A DNA stretch of 64,000 nt from Blastomyces gilchristii SLH14081 (lineage: Eukaryota > Ascomycota > Eurotiomycetes > Onygenales > Ajellomycetaceae), in NCBI RefSeq assembly GCF_000003855.2, contig NW_003101678.1, positions 2,762,803 to 2,826,802 on the forward strand. The letters are read 5' to 3'. How positions within the stretch are numbered: the first letter of the stretch is position 1; each line of letters starts with the position of its first letter. The notes beneath the pieces were generated by a model. That model saw nothing but the letters and a program-made list of their open reading frames with translations. It had not been told where the DNA came from and searched no databases. A program made the translations under genes and the position numbers. Positions 59,547-64,000 of the stretch are shown here, piece after piece.

Positions 59547-60475
59547 TTTGTGAGTAGCTATAGTAAGTAGGCTCGGTCTCTCACACTTTGCCGCAGACTT
59601 GAAAGGGAAATCTGAAAAAAAAGTTCAAGGAACAAGTATGGCCTTTGCCCCTATGTGTGATATCAGAACCAGAGGGCCTCTGCACGAGAGAGAAGAGTTC
59701 CAGGGAGAGGTCGAAACATATATAGCTAGGTTTGTGGTGGTTGAAGGCCGTTTGATGCCGCCTATCTTTTTTTTCCCGCCGAGTTCACGGGAAAACTCTA
59801 TTTCTGCTGCTGCCGGGTCTTGGCGTGATACCGACTAGCAAGCGCCCGATTCGGTAACTTAGCCGACATCTCTTGAATGTCAAATTCAATAGGCAAAACA
59901 TGGAAGAGATCTCTACTTTTAATTCTAAGAGTGCTAAGCTAGATACATGGGTGTCAAGGGGATAGATTGAGCGGTGGCTATCAACAGCAATGAGCGAAAG
60001 TAGACACGGCAGCTGGCCTGCACTCCGGCTGGCGACCTCCTCTCCTCCGTTGCTAGACTGCATCCCTGCTCAATCTTGACAGAGAAAAGTGAAACGTGGT
60101 CCCCGTTACCTGGAGTATAAAGAAAAGAAAAACTGGAAGTACAGTCTCCCCTATCCCGTCCATTCCCCTCCGATATAGAACAAATCGAATACCCGTGCCG
60201 TTCGAGTGTACAGTTTGGAATCAGGGTAAAAAAACACAGAAAGTGAACAAAACAAAAGTGACAAAACAAAATATCAAGGTGAGCGCGCCGCCAGATGCTT
60301 TGAATAAACAAATGCATAGTGCATAGGTCATAAAATGGAAATGACAAAGATATATCTGTGGTTAGGGGATTTTGGAAAGAAAGAGGCTGGGAAAAAAAAA
60401 AAAAAAAAATCAGAAGGGAAATAAATAACAACAGAAAACACAAAAATTCACGAAAAGTACACAATTTTGCTCCCT
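59547..60475. other. Intergenic region between PRPP synthetase and the HECT ligase
   Basis: Promoter of the PRPP synthetase gene (head) and 3' end of the HECT-ligase gene (tail). ORFs here are low-complexity. An A-rich run lies near 60,391-60,409. No gene supported. Confidence 0.5.
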
Positions 60476-63400
60476 CTACGCGAAACCAAAATATTCACTG
60501 CCTGCAGTCATTGCTGTGTAAAGCCGCTGCCGTAGGGTTTCATAGCTGTCATACTCAGGCAAGTCGAGCTCTGTTGCATCCAAAGTTAGCTGATAGATGT
60601 TCATACCAAACTTGTGAGAACAATGGAATTACACTTACGGTTAAAGCATGTATGGGAACTAGGCAGCCTGTCCTTATTCCCATAGTCTCGGTGAATGTTG
60701 AATTTGCTGAAGCCATTCATACCCTCAAGCTCTTTGAAGCCATTGAGCGGGACTTTACTAGTACCAGTGACGAATTGAAGAAGTTTCGCACGTTCTTCCT
60801 TGTCAAATGATCGTACTGCACGCCAGAACCATTGGATCTGAGGTGAGGATGCGGAGTAATTATGATATTCAGAATTATTCTTCCAGTCATCTACGTCAAT
60901 TTCGGGAAGCCCGGAAATCAAGAGCTCTAGTTCTTGTTCGTTGAATATAGCAATAAGATCGGCAGGGATAATGTCGTGGAATCCTGTAAAAAAAATAGAC
61001 ATTAGTCGTCTGTTCAAATACACCCAAAACTGCACTTGTTGTATGACGATAGTTTCTCACCTTTCAAGAAGTTGTCCAGCTGGTCCTTGACAGAGCCAAC
61101 AAGGCGATATTCAACCACGCGTTGTACATATTCTTCCTTATTCTCCTGTGTGACTGGGATATTGCGACCATTCTCAACCAAATCAATTGTCTGCTTCTCG
61201 CCAAAATCATCAGACTCGACGGAGAAGTTTTCAGTAAGAATGTCAGTAATGTCATTCTCCAACATCCACAGCAAAGACTTGTAATAATCGAGGTCGAGTG
61301 TTTCCATATCTTTGATAGAAACAGACTTGCCGAGGATACGCTTGTAGACGGCTCGACTAAAATGGCAATCAAGCACACGTCCTTCGTATAGAGCTTTGCC
61401 GATGATTCTTCCGATGAATTTGAAGAACATCAAATGTTCCTGATTCACTCCACTGAGGCGATTTGGATGGAATGTTGTGCGATCAGAAGCCACAGGGATG
61501 AATAGGGCATAGTTGGGGTTGAACATGCCACGTGCTAGAACCTGAAACCATTCACGAGTGACCCCGCCGGCATCAACACCTTCTTCGCCATGGAACCTAA
61601 TATTCAATTTGCCGTATTTCATTTCGTTGGCAGTCTTGAAGTAGAGAGATTTGAAGGAATCCAGGAAAACTTGGTCTCGGCGAACAGAGAGTTGCAAAGG
61701 AGGATGGGGATGTCTGATTTCACTGCCACGCGAATGTATCCGACGTGTGAAGTAGTTGCGCTTATTATCAAACTCCAATACCTTAGGGTTCTTGACGAGA
61801 AGAGAGAACGTGCCGCTCATGAGCTTAGGATTCTGACGGACAAGCTCATTGAGAATCTTGCGGTGCTCTTCCGTAAAGTTGAAGAATAAGGCTTCCATTC
61901 CAGACTCGGGTGGGGGACTAGAAACGGAATATTCCCGTCCATGTCTTGAGAGAGGAGCATCTTTCAACGTGGTGTTCTTGCATACAACCATAAGTGATTC
62001 GATGAGTGGCAGAAGTATCGTGGCCACATTGAGCATGCTTTCTTTCTGTCGAATAGAATGCAAACACTCACTTAACTTCGCCCACAGAGGTCCGAATGTG
62101 GTACCTTCATAGAGTATCTTCAAAACATCCTCATTATTAGACGACTCGGGCTCGCTGTACTTCTCCTTGTCAAGCCTATTTGGGTCAAATAGATAATCAA
62201 GGGCAGTCAAGGCCCGGAGTAATTTGGCTTGATCCGAACTAGCAGGAGAGAATTTGGAAAGCGCCATGCCCTGCACCTCGATACCAGTCTCCGCTTGGTT
62301 AATATGGGGAAGAAGTTCGCCAAGATCACCCAGTATTGAATTACTTAGAGCTTGTGTCTGGGCAATCAATTCTTTACCAAACACTTCCTTGGCTCCAGGG
62401 ATAGCGGAGAGATTGTTGATGGTCGAAAGGGTCTCTCGGAAAGTTTTGCCATTACATTCTCGGGCAGCAAGGATGCGGACAACTAATTGAAGATTGTGTT
62501 CTGGTACCACAGGAGGCTCAGGGATACGAGGCTTCTTCTGCTTCTCTTCCTCAGCCAGTTTTGAAGGTTCTGCCTTTTCTTCAATAGATGACCCACTCGC
62601 TTCTTCTTGACCTTCAGCACGATCTTGACCTTGCTCTGTGGGTCCAGCATCAGCCATCGTTGTATCACTATGCGGAGCAGTCTCATCGGCAGTACGAGTG
62701 CCCTCAGTTTCCTGGGGAGGAGCCTCGGTGGGTTGCGCAGATTGTGTACTTTCAGCAGTGGCTTCGGTGCGTTCCGCTTCTTTCTCCTTGGCCTCTTTCT
62801 CCTTGGCCTCTTTCTCCTTGGTTTCTTTCTCATGCCGTTCCTTGTCTTTTCGTAGGAGGAGCGTTAATGGCTGAGTGATGCTACTGAGAAGGCTTGAGAG
62901 CTGTTCCATGCAACTTGGGCTATCCATGATCGACTTGCGATCAAGCAGGGACAGGAGTGAGTTGAGCGCGAACTTAGAGGCTCTATTTTCTTTGCCTTTT
63001 CCTTTCCTCAGCGCTTTCATTTTGAGGGACGCCGCTGTGTCGTGCTCCGTGAGGAAAAACCATGCGATATGGGGATTGTATTGCGTGAGGAAAGATAGGG
63101 CTCCCAAGCACTGTTGAATCACAACCAAAGGCGTGACGTCATTATTGGCACCAGGAACTGGCAATGACAACGTTCGCTTCAACTGTGGGGTCCGCTGCGC
63201 CGCTGTTGGGGTCTTAGCACGCAGCGACAAATGAGCAAAACTGCGCTCGACAGCAGAAACGTCCGCGCTTCCATCTTGGAGAATCAGAAGCAGGAGACTT
63301 AGCACCTCAGAACGATTTTGGCGGTTTTGGCAGACGTTATGAAGGATGTCATTGATATGATGCCGTGCATTTCCCTGCAGAGGCATGAACATGAGACGGA

Positions 63401-64000
63401 GGAGGGTAGCTACGCCAGCCTTGTCGAGCATCTGGACAATTTGACGGCGTTGAGGTTTTTTGGCTCCATGGTCACGTTGAGCAGCGTCAGGTCGCGATCG
63501 CTGGTCTAGCCTGCCTATATCGGCAAACTGAGCAAGTCTTCGCCCCGTGAGAGCGCGCGCTTCCGAGACAAATTCAGGACCAAGAGATGCAAGAATTTCT
63601 TCGGGTTGATCAGCGAGTACGGTTTGTCTTAGGGAAGGATCCAACGTAGCAATGAAGCTGGCAGGATCCATATCATCCGGAGCAGCTGCGCCACCACTTG
63701 CAGCTGCATTTCGACGGGCAGCCTCTCGCTCACGTCGTCGACGATCAGCGACCTCCTGTTGCAGAATTTCATCACGGATATCAGGGGGTAACGCTTCCAA
63801 AAACTCCGGGTTTATCTCGCTTGGCTCTTCGCCGGATGCAGCAGCCTGTGATCTTTGCTCAGTGAGTTGCTGCATTATGACCTCTTCACGGATGTCTTCA
63901 GGAAGTGCTTCTAAATATTCTGGGTCAATATCCATTCCAGTAATGTCAAGTTGGCGACCGCGGATTGTGGTGTGAACCCGGGGCGCAGGTTCGGAAGGGC
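60476..64000 (-). CDS. TOM1: Tom1/HUWE1-type HECT E3 ubiquitin ligase, C-terminal part (5' end outside window)
   Basis: Giant HECT ligase (yeast Tom1, S. pombe Ptr1, human HUWE1) that ubiquitinates excess ribosomal proteins, histones and other substrates. Exons (minus): from beyond 64000 to 61061, 60983-60639, 60570-60476. The frame is open through the window edge, so only about 1,125 C-terminal residues are seen. Order: two ubiquitin-binding-like repeats [16 protein letters not shown] and [16 protein letters not shown] and a third weaker one; a helical region; a charged Lys/Glu stretch ([20 protein letters not shown]) with acidic linker; then the HECT domain ([40 protein letters not shown]) and the catalytic-Cys block [18 protein letters not shown], which is split by the last intron. 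It ends with the conserved aromatic SEYFGFA tail. The acceptor GCAACAG was chosen because it restores the C-F-N-Q-L sequence. Confidence 0.95.

Overview
This 64 kb window is nuclear DNA from a filamentous ascomycete. The genes are split by short introns (about 65-150 nt) with GTATGT/GTAAGT-type donors. The families present are fungal (PTH11-type rhodopsin-domain protein, HMG-box regulator, Rad5-type SNF2 ATPase, HxA-like xanthine dehydrogenase). A very AT-rich block of mutated retrotransposons lies between normal-GC gene blocks. That layout suits an onygenalean such as Blastomyces, Histoplasma or Emmonsia. The assignment is an inference; no marker gene here fixes the species.

Layout. 1-7 kb: the 3' part of a rhodopsin-domain membrane protein gene, which needs a one-base correction, and a complete xanthine dehydrogenase, both on the minus strand. 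7.2-8.5 kb: intergenic DNA with two orphan coding-like fragments and a 29-nt poly(A). 8,552-35,609: one nested transposon cluster whose insertion layers can be resolved from target-site duplications (TSDs). The outer Ty3/Gypsy copy is on the minus strand, with 309-bp LTRs and TSD CATGA. A second copy of the same family (plus strand, TSD TAATA) was inserted into its integrase. That second copy was in turn split by a different Gypsy element with 178-bp LTRs (minus strand, TSD GAGC), by a 5.8-kb hAT transposon (8-bp TSD GAAACAGC), and by a 506-bp non-autonomous hAT relative inside its 3' LTR. The 178-bp-LTR element itself holds a 5'-truncated LINE with a 13-bp TSD. Every coding region in the cluster is broken by RIP-like C-to-T changes, mostly at CpG and CpC/GpG rather than the classical CpA.

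36.7-64 kb: ordinary gene-rich DNA. On the minus strand are an unidentified signal-anchored protein, a Cys-rich single-pass membrane protein, a nicotinamide riboside kinase-like protein, a SNF2/Rad5-type ATPase, an HMG-box transcription factor, PRPP synthetase, and the C-terminal part of a Tom1/HUWE1 HECT ubiquitin ligase that runs off the right edge. On the plus strand is ribosomal protein eS6, with seven exons including a 21-nt microexon. A 4.4-kb gene-poor stretch (50.5-55 kb) holds a probable RIP-mutated Tc1/mariner relic.

The host genes are housekeeping and regulatory and form no obvious pathway cluster. Two touch purine/nucleotide metabolism (xanthine dehydrogenase, PRPP synthetase) and one NAD salvage, but they are far apart. 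I found no clearly new defence or biosynthetic system. The most unusual signals are the datable nested insertion history, the non-classical RIP spectrum, a short repeat shared between the hAT and its small relative, and an unexplained 2.6-kb tail behind the integrase of the inner Gypsy element. Exon joins were inferred by hand from reading frame and splice signals.
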